From CALBPI01 sp038521865 (GTDB taxonomy: Bacteria > Pseudomonadota > Gammaproteobacteria > Steroidobacterales > Woeseiaceae): a stretch of DNA of 64,000 bases. Shown piece after piece: positions 50,939-58,929 of this stretch. Numbering within the stretch: the stretch's first letter is position 1; each line of letters begins with the position of its first letter. The stretch is taken from the NCBI GenBank assembly GCA_038521865.1, contig JBCBKO010000003.1:1-64000 (forward strand), written 5' to 3'. The position numbers and the translations under genes were made by a program. The notes beneath the pieces are model-generated. The model had not been told where the DNA came from and ran no database searches. It worked only from the letters and a program-made list of their open reading frames with translations.

Positions 50939-51016
50939 TTTGGGCTTCTGAATAACAAAACTAGCAATCGGTGCAAAAACAGGCGATTAGATGCAAATCT
51001 GCGCGTCTGAAATTTG

Positions 51017-51031
51017 TGGCACAGAAGTTGC
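51017..51031 (+). promoter_or_regulatory. Sigma-54 (RpoN) promoter upstream of the riboswitch and lipoprotein
   Basis: TGGCAC (51017-51022), five bases, then TTGC (51028-51031) matches the -24/-12 consensus exactly in its invariant GG and GC with correct spacing. Transcription would begin about 12 bases later, near 51043, giving a leader of about 295 nt that contains the c-di-GMP aptamer. An enhancer-binding protein would be required; none is encoded in the window. Confidence 0.7.
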
Positions 51032-51170
51032 TTTACTTAACTTGGATTTGAAGCGCGTCGAGCCCGCACATCGTGGTTTTTGACGCGAGCATTACGTGAC
51101 ACAAGCCTCAATTCGACGCTATGGCGCTGTCGGCACGATCACAGGGTCGGCACACTAAGCGGCAGTTGAA

Positions 51171-51257
51171 AAGGCATAACCGTCGAAAGGCGGCGACGCA
51201 AAGCTACCGGTCTACAGGCGAGAGCCCACGACGGCGGAGTTACCAAACTCGGGAGAG
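51171..51257 (+). promoter_or_regulatory. c-di-GMP class I (GEMM) riboswitch
   Basis: The hallmark GEMM core is present: AAGGCATAACC, then a 5-bp stem 51180-51184/51189-51193 closed by a GAAA tetraloop, then the near-invariant GACGCAAAGC (51195-51204), then a second stem region beginning TACCGG and ending GGCGGAGTTACC (51234-51244). The aptamer ends about 85 bases before the lipoprotein start. A GGCAG/CTGCC hairpin (51257-51261 with 51276-51280) follows but lacks a T-run, so the read-out may be translational. The 3' boundary and the exact second-stem pairing are uncertain. Confidence 0.82.
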
Positions 51258-51336
51258 GCAGCCCTGCTTCTCTGTCTGCCGAAAACCGTGTATCCCAGCG
51301 TTCGTCGTCTCGACCTGACCAGGTGAAACAACGAGC

Positions 51337-52677
51337 ATGACACGCCGTATTCTCAGTCAGACAAAGCGATTTCCCACTCTGCTCGCGGTAGCGGGTTGGT
51401 CACTTGCACTCGCGGCCTGTTCGGGCAGCGAAGATGCAACCGAGAACACGATTTTGGACGGTGGTGCTGGACCCACACCGACTCCAGTCGACAGCCAGCC
51501 GCCTCAGATCAGCATTTTGACGCCCGACGACGACGGACGTGCCGAGACCAGCTCGACGGTTATCTCGCTGACCGGGCAAGCCTCGGACAATGTAGATGTT
51601 CAGAGCTTGAGATGGTCGAGCAATCGCGGCGATAGTGGTGACATCACCGTATCGTCCAACTGGATAAGCCCGCAGATATCGGTCTTCTCCGGCAGCAACG
51701 TGATCACGGTGACCGCTGAAGACGCCGCTGGCAACACTGCCAGTGACACGATCACAATTGTGTTCGAGCCAAATGCGGCGCCGGAACCCGCGATGGGGAT
51801 GGTGAGCTTCAATCCTGATCTCACCAATCCGATCAGACTCGCGGACAACACGATTTCACGGCAGTTTGCCTATTTGTTCTTCGAACCCAACTCAGAATGG
51901 ATTGATCGCGGCGTCAGCCGAGTGGAGTTCTCGTGCTGCCGCTCGGTGACCGGCACGCCTGAACCACATTTGCCGACCGTCACCGACAGCGCGGCGCCAT
52001 GGGCGTTACCCATCGACCTCGTTCAGTTCGCGGCGGGCACGCGACGCGAGCTCTCCATCGATGTGATTTTCGCGGACAATGGCGAACGCGTGACGCAGCG
52101 AGTCGAATTCAACCTGGCGACGGCGAGTGGCGGCAACAACCGCGCACCGATCATCAGTGGCAACGCGCCTGGGACGGTCGTTGCGGGCGAAAACTACAGC
52201 TTCGTGCCGACCGCGAGCGATCCGGATGGCGACATGCTGACCTTTAGCGTGAGCAACCTGCCCCGCTGGGCATCGTTCGATCCGGTGACCGGCGAGATTT
52301 CAGGCACACCGGCCAACGGTGATGTTGGTCTGTTTCGTAATATTCGAATTCGCGTCTCCGATGGCATCAACACCGTGTCGCTGCCGCGTTTCGATGTGCA
52401 AGTCGATGCGGTGGCACTGCGTTCGGTGACGCTTAACTGGACGCCACCGACGCGTCGCGAGGATGGCTCTCCGCTCAACGGCCTTTCGGGATATCAGGTT
52501 TACTACGGCCAGGTATCGGGCGTTTATCCGAACCGCAGATTGGTCAACGACGGCTCGATTTCGAGCTTCACGCTCGACAGCCTCCAGCCGGGAACGTGGT
52601 ATGTCGCCATCACCTCCATCGACAACAACGGACTGGAAAGTGCGCTGTCGAATGAGGTCGCCAAGCAAGCGCAATAA
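51337..52677 (+). CDS. Secreted lipoprotein with Ig-like and FN3 domains, c-di-GMP controlled
   Basis: This is a 446-residue lipoprotein with lipobox LAAC (cysteine near residue 28). Domains in order are an Ig-like bacterial domain (about 50-145, PPQISILTP and NVITVTAEDAAGN), a beta-rich middle (about 150-265), a putative-Ig/cadherin-like domain (about 270-355, FSVSNLPRWASFDPVTGEISG) and an FN3 domain (about 362-446, LNWTPPTRREDGSPLNGLSGY). It sits behind a sigma-54 promoter and a c-di-GMP riboswitch, so it is probably a surface matrix or export component tied to biofilm state. The FN3 domain is paralogous to the next gene. No enzymatic motif was seen. Confidence 0.8.
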   Translation: MTRRILSQTKRFPTLLAVAGWSLALAACSGSEDATENTILDGGAGPTPTPVDSQPPQISILTPDDDGRAETSSTVISLTGQASDNVDVQSLRWSSNRGDSGDITVSSNWISPQISVFSGSNVITVTAEDAAGNTASDTITIVFEPNAAPEPAMGMVSFNPDLTNPIRLADNTISRQFAYLFFEPNSEWIDRGVSRVEFSCCRSVTGTPEPHLPTVTDSAAPWALPIDLVQFAAGTRRELSIDVIFADNGERVTQRVEFNLATASGGNNRAPIISGNAPGTVVAGENYSFVPTASDPDGDMLTFSVSNLPRWASFDPVTGEISGTPANGDVGLFRNIRIRVSDGINTVSLPRFDVQVDAVALRSVTLNWTPPTRREDGSPLNGLSGYQVYYGQVSGVYPNRRLVNDGSISSFTLDSLQPGTWYVAITSIDNNGLESALSNEVAKQAQ

Positions 52678-52883
52678 CCCTGCAAAAACCGTGAGTTGCG
52701 CAAACCTGCGCCGCGAAAACAGCGTGGATTTTTGCACGTCGCTTGAAACATGCGCGCTAAGTTACTGACGCCAAAACACTAAATTGCTGTCCATTTTTTA
52801 CGACAGTTGAGACCAGCGCACAGATAGCCGCATCATGCCGTCATGCGATTCAACATATTCCTCTTGCGGAGGTTCGATCGATA

Positions 52884-53318
52884 ATGTCGACAACCACCGC
52901 ACACGGGTTGTTTTGTGCCCGTGCAACGCTCGTCGGCGCGGTAGCGCTGCTGTCTGTTATGCTCGCCGCCTGTGGTGGCGGTGGCGGCGGTAACCCGGAT
53001 AGCCGCACCGTTAGCACAGGCTCGCCGAGTGGCTCTGGTGGTACCCCACCGCCGACGAGCGGGAACATTGAGGTCGCGTGGACCCCGCCAACGGCGAAGG
53101 TCGACGGAACGGCGCTCACCGATCTTGCGGGGTATCGTTTCTACCTCGGTCGCGAGAGCGGGCGGTACAGCCAAATGGTTTCGGTCAACAATCCTGGACT
53201 CTCGCGAATGGTTCTGGAAAACCTCGAGGGCGGTACGTGGTTCGTGGCAATGACCTCCATGCGTCTCAATGGCGTGGAGAGTGATCTATCGAACGAGGTG
53301 GCAAAGTCCACCAACTAA
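52884..53318 (+). CDS. Small FN3 lipoprotein
   Basis: This is a 144-residue lipoprotein. The lipobox is LAAC (cysteine near residue 32), followed by a Gly/Ser/Pro-rich linker and a single FN3 domain (about 58-144: VAWTPPTAKVDGTALTDLAGYRFYLG and GTWFVAMTSM). This domain is clearly homologous to the C-terminal FN3 of the lipoprotein 200 bp upstream, ending in the same VESDLSNEVAK-like stretch, so the genes are related by duplication. GGAGG precedes the ATG by 11 bases. It could share the upstream transcript and its riboswitch. Confidence 0.8.
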   Translation: MSTTTAHGLFCARATLVGAVALLSVMLAACGGGGGGNPDSRTVSTGSPSGSGGTPPPTSGNIEVAWTPPTAKVDGTALTDLAGYRFYLGRESGRYSQMVSVNNPGLSRMVLENLEGGTWFVAMTSMRLNGVESDLSNEVAKSTN

Positions 53319-53322
53319 AGCC

Positions 53323-54450
53323 CTAGTCCACGGCATCCTGCAGTACGCACACGGTCTGGTCGATGTCGACCTTCTTGACGTGCGAGTGAATTGGCAGCGT
53401 CAATATCCGATCCGCAAAGTCGCTAGCACTTCCCGTCGAATCGTGCACAACGACATGCTCTTTCGTGCCGGGAATCTCATTCACAGGACGCGGATATAGC
53501 CGAGTTGCCCCGAGCCCAATGCGTTCAAGGCGATTGAGTGCAAACTCCCGGGCCTCAGATGAAGGCGCCAAGACGGTGTAACGCAACAGGCTGCGTGATG
53601 CATCCGCTTTGCACTCGCTGGGTAAGTCGCGCCATTCGGGCACTGACGAGAGACCTGCGGACCATAAGGCGCGCCGCGCTTCGAAATCAGTCGCCCGAAG
53701 ATGTTGCGCTATGGCTGCGGACACCGCAGCAATGCCGCCAGTATCCAACGTCGCCAGGCGGTGGAGCGGGTGGAAAACCGTCTCGCCGATGCTGAGACCC
53801 GGCAGCCGGAGCAACACCGAGTAGGCGCGAGGGTGAATCAACAGATTGTAGGCAAGACGCTTCAGCGCCGAGGGCGCCGAAACAGCGCCGCTTGTAGCGA
53901 CGCCTTCCAGAGAAGCTTGCAGCGCATCATCGGCAACCCATAGCGCACCGCCAACCAAGGCGCTGGCCGGTTTGCCGCGGCCGAAGCTGAATACCAGTGC
54001 ATCCGAGTGGCGCATCGCGACATCGCTTGGCGGATATGCCTGGCAGTGGTCATAAACCAAAGGCAGACCCGCCGAGTCACAAAGGACACGCAGATCAGCC
54101 AGACGCTCGTCGATCCCTTGGAAATTCACGGCAACCAACGCGACCGCGTTCGGGCTCAGCGTACCCTTGAGCGCGGTCAGCGACATCCAGGGTCGGTCTC
54201 GCTCAAGGTCAACTAGCACCGCCTTAGCACCTGCAAAAGCGATAGCGCTAACGACATCAGGGCAAGTGTAGGCTGGCATGATGATTTCAGGCGTCCCTAT
54301 CACCGAGCTGCGCTGGATGATTGCCTTTAGGATTGCGGCGAGCGCCATTGTCCCTGAGCCAAAGAAACTGAAATCACGCCCTGCCAGTGGCTCCAGGTCC
54401 GCACCGCCTCTTGCCGGTATCGCCTCGCCGACAGGCCTAAGCGCGCGCAA
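53323..54450 (-). CDS. DegT/DnrJ/EryC1-type PLP aminotransferase
   Basis: This PLP-dependent protein of about 375 residues belongs to the sugar aminotransferase family used in surface-polysaccharide synthesis. It shows GSGTMALAAIL (about 31), PAYTCPDVVSAIAFAGAKAVLVD (key part PAYTCPDVV, about 60), AVNFQGIDERL (about 106), VYDHCQAYPP (about 132) with the PLP-ring aspartate, and the Schiff-base lysine in FGRGKPASALVGG (about 160). Only a TTG start (54450) fits before an in-frame stop, so the true start may be this TTG or slightly downstream. It is last in a minus-strand operon behind a sulfotransferase gene, 12 bp away. Confidence 0.8.
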   Translation of the reverse strand: MRALRPVGEAIPARGGADLEPLAGRDFSFFGSGTMALAAILKAIIQRSSVIGTPEIIMPAYTCPDVVSAIAFAGAKAVLVDLERDRPWMSLTALKGTLSPNAVALVAVNFQGIDERLADLRVLCDSAGLPLVYDHCQAYPPSDVAMRHSDALVFSFGRGKPASALVGGALWVADDALQASLEGVATSGAVSAPSALKRLAYNLLIHPRAYSVLLRLPGLSIGETVFHPLHRLATLDTGGIAAVSAAIAQHLRATDFEARRALWSAGLSSVPEWRDLPSECKADASRSLLRYTVLAPSSEAREFALNRLERIGLGATRLYPRPVNEIPGTKEHVVVHDSTGSASDFADRILTLPIHSHVKKVDIDQTVCVLQDAVD

Positions 54451-54462
54451 GTGCTTTACTCG

Positions 54463-55074
54463 TCATCGATCGCCTCGGCCGAACCATCGAACCAGCCGGC
54501 GGCGGATACGCTTCAGGATTGGCTCTGCCCGCCGTGATTCGGCGGTATTCGCGCGCGGAAATGGCTTAGCAGGCACCTCGTGCCCAAGAAAGCCGCATAA
54601 CGCTTGCCATCCATCCCCCGCAGTCAGGTCCATGATCAGCAAATCGTCGGGCCGGTCTTTAAAATACTCGCGAACTTCTTGCCCGTGTTGCCGGTAACGT
54701 TCGAGGTAAATTGATTCATTACCCTCTGGAGCACCCGCATCGGCACCGTAGATCATCTTGCGCATGGGCGTTGTTCGGGTACCAAAGTGCTTCACCTGGC
54801 TTCGAACCCATCCGTCAGCGTCACGCTCGGTCAGGATAAATTTGCTGCCGGGATAACGCGCATCCAGCTCTTTGAAAACGATCGGCCAAGGGTTGTCCTG
54901 AAACGCATCGTACTCAGTAACGGCCTGCTCGATGATCGACCAGAGGTTCTCGGCAATATCCGGATCATGCACGCCGTTCGGCCCGGTTACTCGATACCCA
55001 AGCTCGCGCAGCGCCACCGTCATACTGGAGGTGCCGGTCTTGTGAAACCCGATGCAGAAAACCTTGGTCTTCAT
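54463..55074 (-). CDS. PAPS-dependent sulfotransferase (first of four)
   Basis: This sulfotransferase of about 203 residues has the 5'-phosphosulfate loop at the N-terminus (VFCIGFHKTGTSSM, about 4-17) and a plausible 3'-phosphate motif in FILTERDADGWVRSQVKHF (about 82-100). Start 55074 (MKTKVF) has a purine-rich ribosome-binding site, and the longer upstream frame overlaps the glycosyltransferase. It is shorter than typical enzymes (about 250-300), but the PAPS elements are present. It probably sulfates a sugar in the exopolysaccharide. Flanked by GT2 and DegT genes in the same operon. Confidence 0.85.
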   Translation of the reverse strand: MKTKVFCIGFHKTGTSSMTVALRELGYRVTGPNGVHDPDIAENLWSIIEQAVTEYDAFQDNPWPIVFKELDARYPGSKFILTERDADGWVRSQVKHFGTRTTPMRKMIYGADAGAPEGNESIYLERYRQHGQEVREYFKDRPDDLLIMDLTAGDGWQALCGFLGHEVPAKPFPRANTAESRRAEPILKRIRRRLVRWFGRGDR

Positions 55075-55087
55075 CTCTCTAGCTCCC

Positions 55088-56221
55088 CTACCGCACCGAC
55101 GGCTTCCACGTCGTGATTCGCTTCCCGCGAACAAACTGAATCGCGGCAAGCCCGATTGCCGCATTCACCTGAGCAAAGAAGAACACCACGCGCATCAGCC
55201 CACTTTCACGCAAGACGGGGGCGACCCAGGCCATCAACGCCGCGCCGTAGAACAGCAATTGCGCGACCAATGCGAGCAGGACCAAAGGGGACTTCGGTAC
55301 GAGCAATGTCGAGACAGCCAGTGCGAGCAGAAACCACGGGACTAGCCAGCGCATGATCTTGTGGCTCCATACCTGAAACGCGAACCAACCCATCTTCGGG
55401 AAGCTCAACACCACAGGAGCACGCGCCACTGCAGTCATGCCTCGAATCACCGTGCGCACCTTGCGCTGAAACTCTTTCGCAGGATTCTTGATGTCTTTGT
55501 AGACGCCGATCACTGCCGGACTGGACACTGCAACGAGACCCTGGCGAGCGCAATTGAGTGCCGTGTTGAAGTCGCTGGGCGACACGATATCCCAGTCACG
55601 ACACACGCTTGCTCGCGCTGCGAAAAAAGAGCCACTCAGTCCCACCAACCCGGCCAATCGAGACTCCTGCGCCCTCAGCCACATCTCGTAGCGAACGTAT
55701 AACCCTTCGCCCGCCACCTCACCATCATCGGTGATAAAGCGGTCTTCGCTCGAAACCGCGCCGACGGTCGGGTCACGAAACACGTCGACGAGATTGCGGA
55801 TGGCTTCCTCCGGAACCGACGTTGCTGCATCCGAAAACACGAGGATATCGCCTGTCGCCGCCTTGACCGCAAGCGATTGCGCGTACTCTTTACCAAGATG
55901 CTCGTCGGCGCGAACCAGAGTGACTCCTTCTGTTTGGCTGACAATCTCATCGGTTTCATCTGTCGAACAATCCGATGCGACCAGAATCTCAAATCGATCA
56001 GCGGGATAATCGATAGCGAGGCTATTGGCGAGCTTCTCCTCGATACGGGCCGCTTCATTGTGCGCCGCGATAATCAGTGTCACCGAAGGTAGCGCGTCTT
56101 CCGCTGCAGCACCGGGTTCGCGCTTCGGCAACAACATCAGAACCAGGGGATACAGGAAGTAGCTATAGACGGCGCAAATCGCCAAAAAAATCACCAGCGC
56201 ATCGGTCCAAAATGTACTCAT
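55088..56221 (-). CDS. Family 2 glycosyltransferase with membrane helices
   Basis: This membrane glycosyltransferase of about 377 residues has one N-terminal TM helix (about 5-30). A GT-A domain follows with VTLIIAAHNEAARIEEKL (about 45), EILVASDCSTDETD (about 77-90), ILVFSDAATSVPEE (about 124, DxD-like SDA), a late GSFFAARASV (about 195) and C-terminal TM helices (about 280-365). It resembles processive or chain-initiating polysaccharide synthases of the BcsA/NodC type, but I do not see a clear QxxRW motif. ATG 56221 overlaps the stop of the upstream sulfotransferase remnant by ATGA. Confidence 0.85.
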   Translation of the reverse strand: MSTFWTDALVIFLAICAVYSYFLYPLVLMLLPKREPGAAAEDALPSVTLIIAAHNEAARIEEKLANSLAIDYPADRFEILVASDCSTDETDEIVSQTEGVTLVRADEHLGKEYAQSLAVKAATGDILVFSDAATSVPEEAIRNLVDVFRDPTVGAVSSEDRFITDDGEVAGEGLYVRYEMWLRAQESRLAGLVGLSGSFFAARASVCRDWDIVSPSDFNTALNCARQGLVAVSSPAVIGVYKDIKNPAKEFQRKVRTVIRGMTAVARAPVVLSFPKMGWFAFQVWSHKIMRWLVPWFLLALAVSTLLVPKSPLVLLALVAQLLFYGAALMAWVAPVLRESGLMRVVFFFAQVNAAIGLAAIQFVRGKRITTWKPSVR

Positions 56222-56373
56222 CTGCGTGTACTCCAATGCGACAAATCATGCTCGATCAGTTTTCCAAGCAGGGCCACTTCCTGGGCAAACTCTGCGCGCA
56301 GTTGCGCCACGAATTTCGGATCGCGTTGCGGCGTGCTAATGAACTCGGGTTTCAAACTGCCCACCAATTCGCC
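56218..56373 (-). pseudogene. Sulfotransferase 3' remnant, in frame after a TAG stop
   Basis: Immediately after the TAG that ends the 56374 sulfotransferase, the same frame stays open for 51 codons and encodes a sulfotransferase-like C-terminus (FVAQLRAEFAQEVALLGKLI followed by EHDLSHW). It closes with a TGA that overlaps the glycosyltransferase ATG (ATGA). The tail resembles the last helix and the final L-I-x-x-D-L-x-x-W of the glycolipid/heparan-type sulfotransferases, unlike the GYEIL end of the upstream enzyme. It may be the tail left by an internal deletion fusing two genes, or a nonsense mutation in a longer gene. Confidence 0.6.
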
Positions 56374-57207
56374 CTATAAAATTTCATAACCAAAGTGTCG
56401 AAGGGAGTCACCAGCAACTCTATTCACTACCGCGATTTGTTCAGGGGTCAGCTTCTCGATGCTGATTTGATTCATGTTTCGAACCGCTTCTTTGCGTTCA
56501 TGAATCGCCAGCGCCTCCGGACGATAGAAACCCTGCGTCGTATTGAGACCCGCAAACTCAGCGACCCGCGCCAGCGCCGCTTCAGGGTCCTCGCACAGAT
56601 CCTCATACTTCAGCCACATGAGGTTATCGAGGTGTTCAGCATCCTCGAGCAAGACGTCGTTGCCACGCGCCCACTGACGCGCTGACATTTCGATTGGCCA
56701 GCCTTCATCGAAGTGCTTCGGATCCCCCTTACGGGTGATGCCCTCAGCCACTGCGTACCCATTCCTGACCAGCGCTACGAAGTACGCATCCTTGAAGTGT
56801 GTCTGCAGCCACCGAGTCCGAGCGGAATTCGGCGGTGACTTCTCCATGAACACTTCGCCCTGCCCGCGTGCGCGCATGCCCCACTCGCGTTTGATGCGCA
56901 CCGCGTCGGGTCCGGCATCGTGTTCTGTCAGACGGAAGAGGGACTCTTTTTCAACCCACATCCGTGGCACACCGATCGCATAGTCCTTGACGAGCTGATC
57001 GGTGATGAAGTGTCCTTCGGTGGGCAGCGAACGTATTTCCGGGTGGCGAGACAACAATTCAGCGAGAAGCGTGGTCCCTGAGTTATAGCAACCGACAAGA
57101 AACAACCATCTCTTCGGCGATGGAACAGGCGTCAGCGCAATTCGCACCTCTCGCCACATATTGCCAAGGCTTTCCCGGAATACTGATTTGAGTCGTGTCC
57201 CTGCCAT
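56374..57207 (-). CDS. PAPS-dependent sulfotransferase (second of four)
   Basis: This sulfotransferase of about 277 residues has the PAPS-binding loop LFLVGCYNSGTTLLAELLSRH (key part GCYNSGTTLL, about 38-47) and the 3'-phosphate motif AYFVALVRNGYAVAEGITRK (key part LVRNGYAVAEG, about 148). TEGHF and MEKSPPNSARTRWL lie between. The end PEQIAVVNRVAGDSLRHFGY is a normal terminus for this family. MAGTRLKSVF (57207) is the likely start because the longer frame runs into the divergent gene. It leads the minus-strand operon of this segment and probably sulfates polysaccharide hydroxyls. Confidence 0.83.
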   Translation of the reverse strand: MAGTRLKSVFRESLGNMWREVRIALTPVPSPKRWLFLVGCYNSGTTLLAELLSRHPEIRSLPTEGHFITDQLVKDYAIGVPRMWVEKESLFRLTEHDAGPDAVRIKREWGMRARGQGEVFMEKSPPNSARTRWLQTHFKDAYFVALVRNGYAVAEGITRKGDPKHFDEGWPIEMSARQWARGNDVLLEDAEHLDNLMWLKYEDLCEDPEAALARVAEFAGLNTTQGFYRPEALAIHERKEAVRNMNQISIEKLTPEQIAVVNRVAGDSLRHFGYEIL

Positions 57208-57319
57208 AACGCGCGCGCAACGCCCCTCATAAAAAACTCGCGAACTGTAGCCTATCCGCGCAGCGCCCGCTATGTTACAAAACGCGTTTTTATAGGGTTC
57301 GAAAAGCGGAACGACGCGC

Positions 57320-58162
57320 ATGTATATCAGCGAAAAACTCGCGTTCGTCGAACTGCACAAGACCGGCGGGTCGCATATCGGTCGTTGGCTCGCGAAAACC
57401 TTACCCGGCGAGCAGATCGGCAAACATAATCGCCTCGCACCGGAGCACTATGACAAATTCGTCGTTGGCTCCGTACGTAACCCCTGGGATTGGTACGTCT
57501 CGCTCTGGGCCTACGGCTGCTCATCACGCGGCAGTGTCTGGAAGCAAACAACAGACGCTCCGAACTTGGCCTACTATCGACGCTCTCTCCACCGCGAAAT
57601 GGGTCGGCGGCGGACGGGGCCAGCCATCGCCTTGCGTCAATGGCTCAACGATCGACAGAAGCCGCGTAACGAGTGGCAGCGAACTTACAGTGATCCCAAC
57701 GACCCCGCTGCTTTTCAACGCTGGCTCAAGATGATGCTCAATCCCGGCCGCAGTCTTGATTTGCGCGAAGGCTACGGGTTTTCCTGGGTAGCCGAGCAGG
57801 CCGGATTGATGAGCTATCGATACATCAAATTATTTACGAGCATCGGCGACGCGCTCTACCAAACAAAGCATCAAGAGCCCATCGATGTGTTAATTGATCG
57901 TCTGGGATTCGTAGATGCGTTTGTGCGGACCGAGCAACTGGAGCCCGACCTGGTCGCTGCCATTGAGGCTGCGCAGATCGAACTGTCGTCCGAACAACGC
58001 ACGGCAATTCTCGAATCCGGCGCACAGAAGACCAATACCTCTGATCGTCGATCAGCAGGCTTCTACTACGACCCGGCAACAATCAAGCTCGTTGCAGAGC
58101 GCGAGCGCGTGATCATCGAGCGTCACGGTTACACACCGCCTGAACTTGAGAGCGCCCTATGA
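57320..58162 (+). CDS. Sulfotransferase-like protein (third of four)
   Basis: This 280-residue sulfotransferase-family protein has an N-terminal LAFVELHKTGGSHIGRWLAK (about 7-26, PAPS loop HKTGGSH) and VVGSVRNPWDWYVSLW (about 48-63, 3'-phosphate motif with the typical RNPWDWY). The rest is helical and divergent (DLREGYGFSWVAEQAGLMS near 150). It diverges from the previous sulfotransferase across a 112-bp promoter region and overlaps the next gene by ATGA. It probably sulfates a glycan. Acceptor specificity is unknown. Confidence 0.83.
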   Translation: MYISEKLAFVELHKTGGSHIGRWLAKTLPGEQIGKHNRLAPEHYDKFVVGSVRNPWDWYVSLWAYGCSSRGSVWKQTTDAPNLAYYRRSLHREMGRRRTGPAIALRQWLNDRQKPRNEWQRTYSDPNDPAAFQRWLKMMLNPGRSLDLREGYGFSWVAEQAGLMSYRYIKLFTSIGDALYQTKHQEPIDVLIDRLGFVDAFVRTEQLEPDLVAAIEAAQIELSSEQRTAILESGAQKTNTSDRRSAGFYYDPATIKLVAERERVIIERHGYTPPELESAL

Positions 58163-58929
58163 GTTTTCTCAAAGTCGCCTACGAGCGCTTGCTCGATGAG
58201 GAAACCCGCAAACGGATTTACAAGTGGCGGCACCCGCAACACTTCCAAAGAATGCGCGAACAGGTGAATCCCTCCGAGAAGGGTAATTTTTCACTAAAGC
58301 CATTCGACGAGCATCAATGCATCTTCGTGCATATCACCAAATCGGCGGGCACATCGGTGGCTTTGGCACTATTCGACCACCTGCCCTATCACCACACAGC
58401 CCGGGACTATCGGGTGATCTACGGTAAGGATACTTTTGATCGGTACTTCAAGTTTGCTTTCGTACGTAATCCGTGGGATCGCCTGTATTCAGCGTACTCA
58501 TACCTTCGCGGTGGAGGTTGGGATGAATACGATCAAGTATGGGCGGAAGAGCACCTGGCCCGCTTCACATCGTTTGAAGAATTTATACTTACGGCATTCT
58601 CTTCGAAGTGGCTCAGCCGACATCTGCACTTCAAGACTCAAATCGACTTTATCGGTGATCGACGACAACAACCGATGATCGACCATCTCATGTACTTCGA
58701 AACACTGACGACAGACTTCAACCATCTCGCACAGAAGCTGTCACTTGACGCGCGCCTTGAACACCGAAACCCATCTGCCCGGGCTGGCTATCGAGAAGTC
58801 TACACGCCCGAGATGATCGCGGCGGTAGAACGGGTTTATGCTGACGACATCCGGACCTTCGGGTACGACTTCGAAGGCATCGTGAACAGAACTCGGGTTG
58901 TCGACGGCGCCTGGACTCGCGATGACTGA
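58159..58929 (+). CDS. Sulfotransferase family 2 (carbohydrate-type) protein (fourth of four)
   Basis: This 256-residue enzyme is of the Sulfotransfer_2 (HNK-1/chondroitin-type) family. PAPS loop CIFVHITKSAGTSVALALF (about 53-71), 3'-phosphate motif FKFAFVRNPWDRLYSAYSYL (key part VRNPWDRLYSAY, about 100-111) and later HLHFKTQIDFIGD and MIDHLMYFETL (about 150-185), all characteristic. The family transfers sulfate to sugar hydroxyls. Coupled at both ends, ATGA with the gene before and a short overlap with the glycosyltransferase after. Confidence 0.9.
   Translation: MSFLKVAYERLLDEETRKRIYKWRHPQHFQRMREQVNPSEKGNFSLKPFDEHQCIFVHITKSAGTSVALALFDHLPYHHTARDYRVIYGKDTFDRYFKFAFVRNPWDRLYSAYSYLRGGGWDEYDQVWAEEHLARFTSFEEFILTAFSSKWLSRHLHFKTQIDFIGDRRQQPMIDHLMYFETLTTDFNHLAQKLSLDARLEHRNPSARAGYREVYTPEMIAAVERVYADDIRTFGYDFEGIVNRTRVVDGAWTRDD

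Noticed and set aside
52678..52883. A second c-di-GMP riboswitch before the short FN3 lipoprotein
   Set aside because: GCGCAAACC and a CGCGAAAACAGCG hairpin resemble parts of the motif, but the GACGCAAAGC core and the second stem are missing.
51337..53318. PEP-CTERM/exosortase-type cluster, prompted by the FN3 lipoproteins and GNAT-like genes near a polysaccharide locus
   Set aside because: No C-terminal PEP motif with a membrane span and Arg cluster in the secreted proteins, and no exosortase gene in the window.
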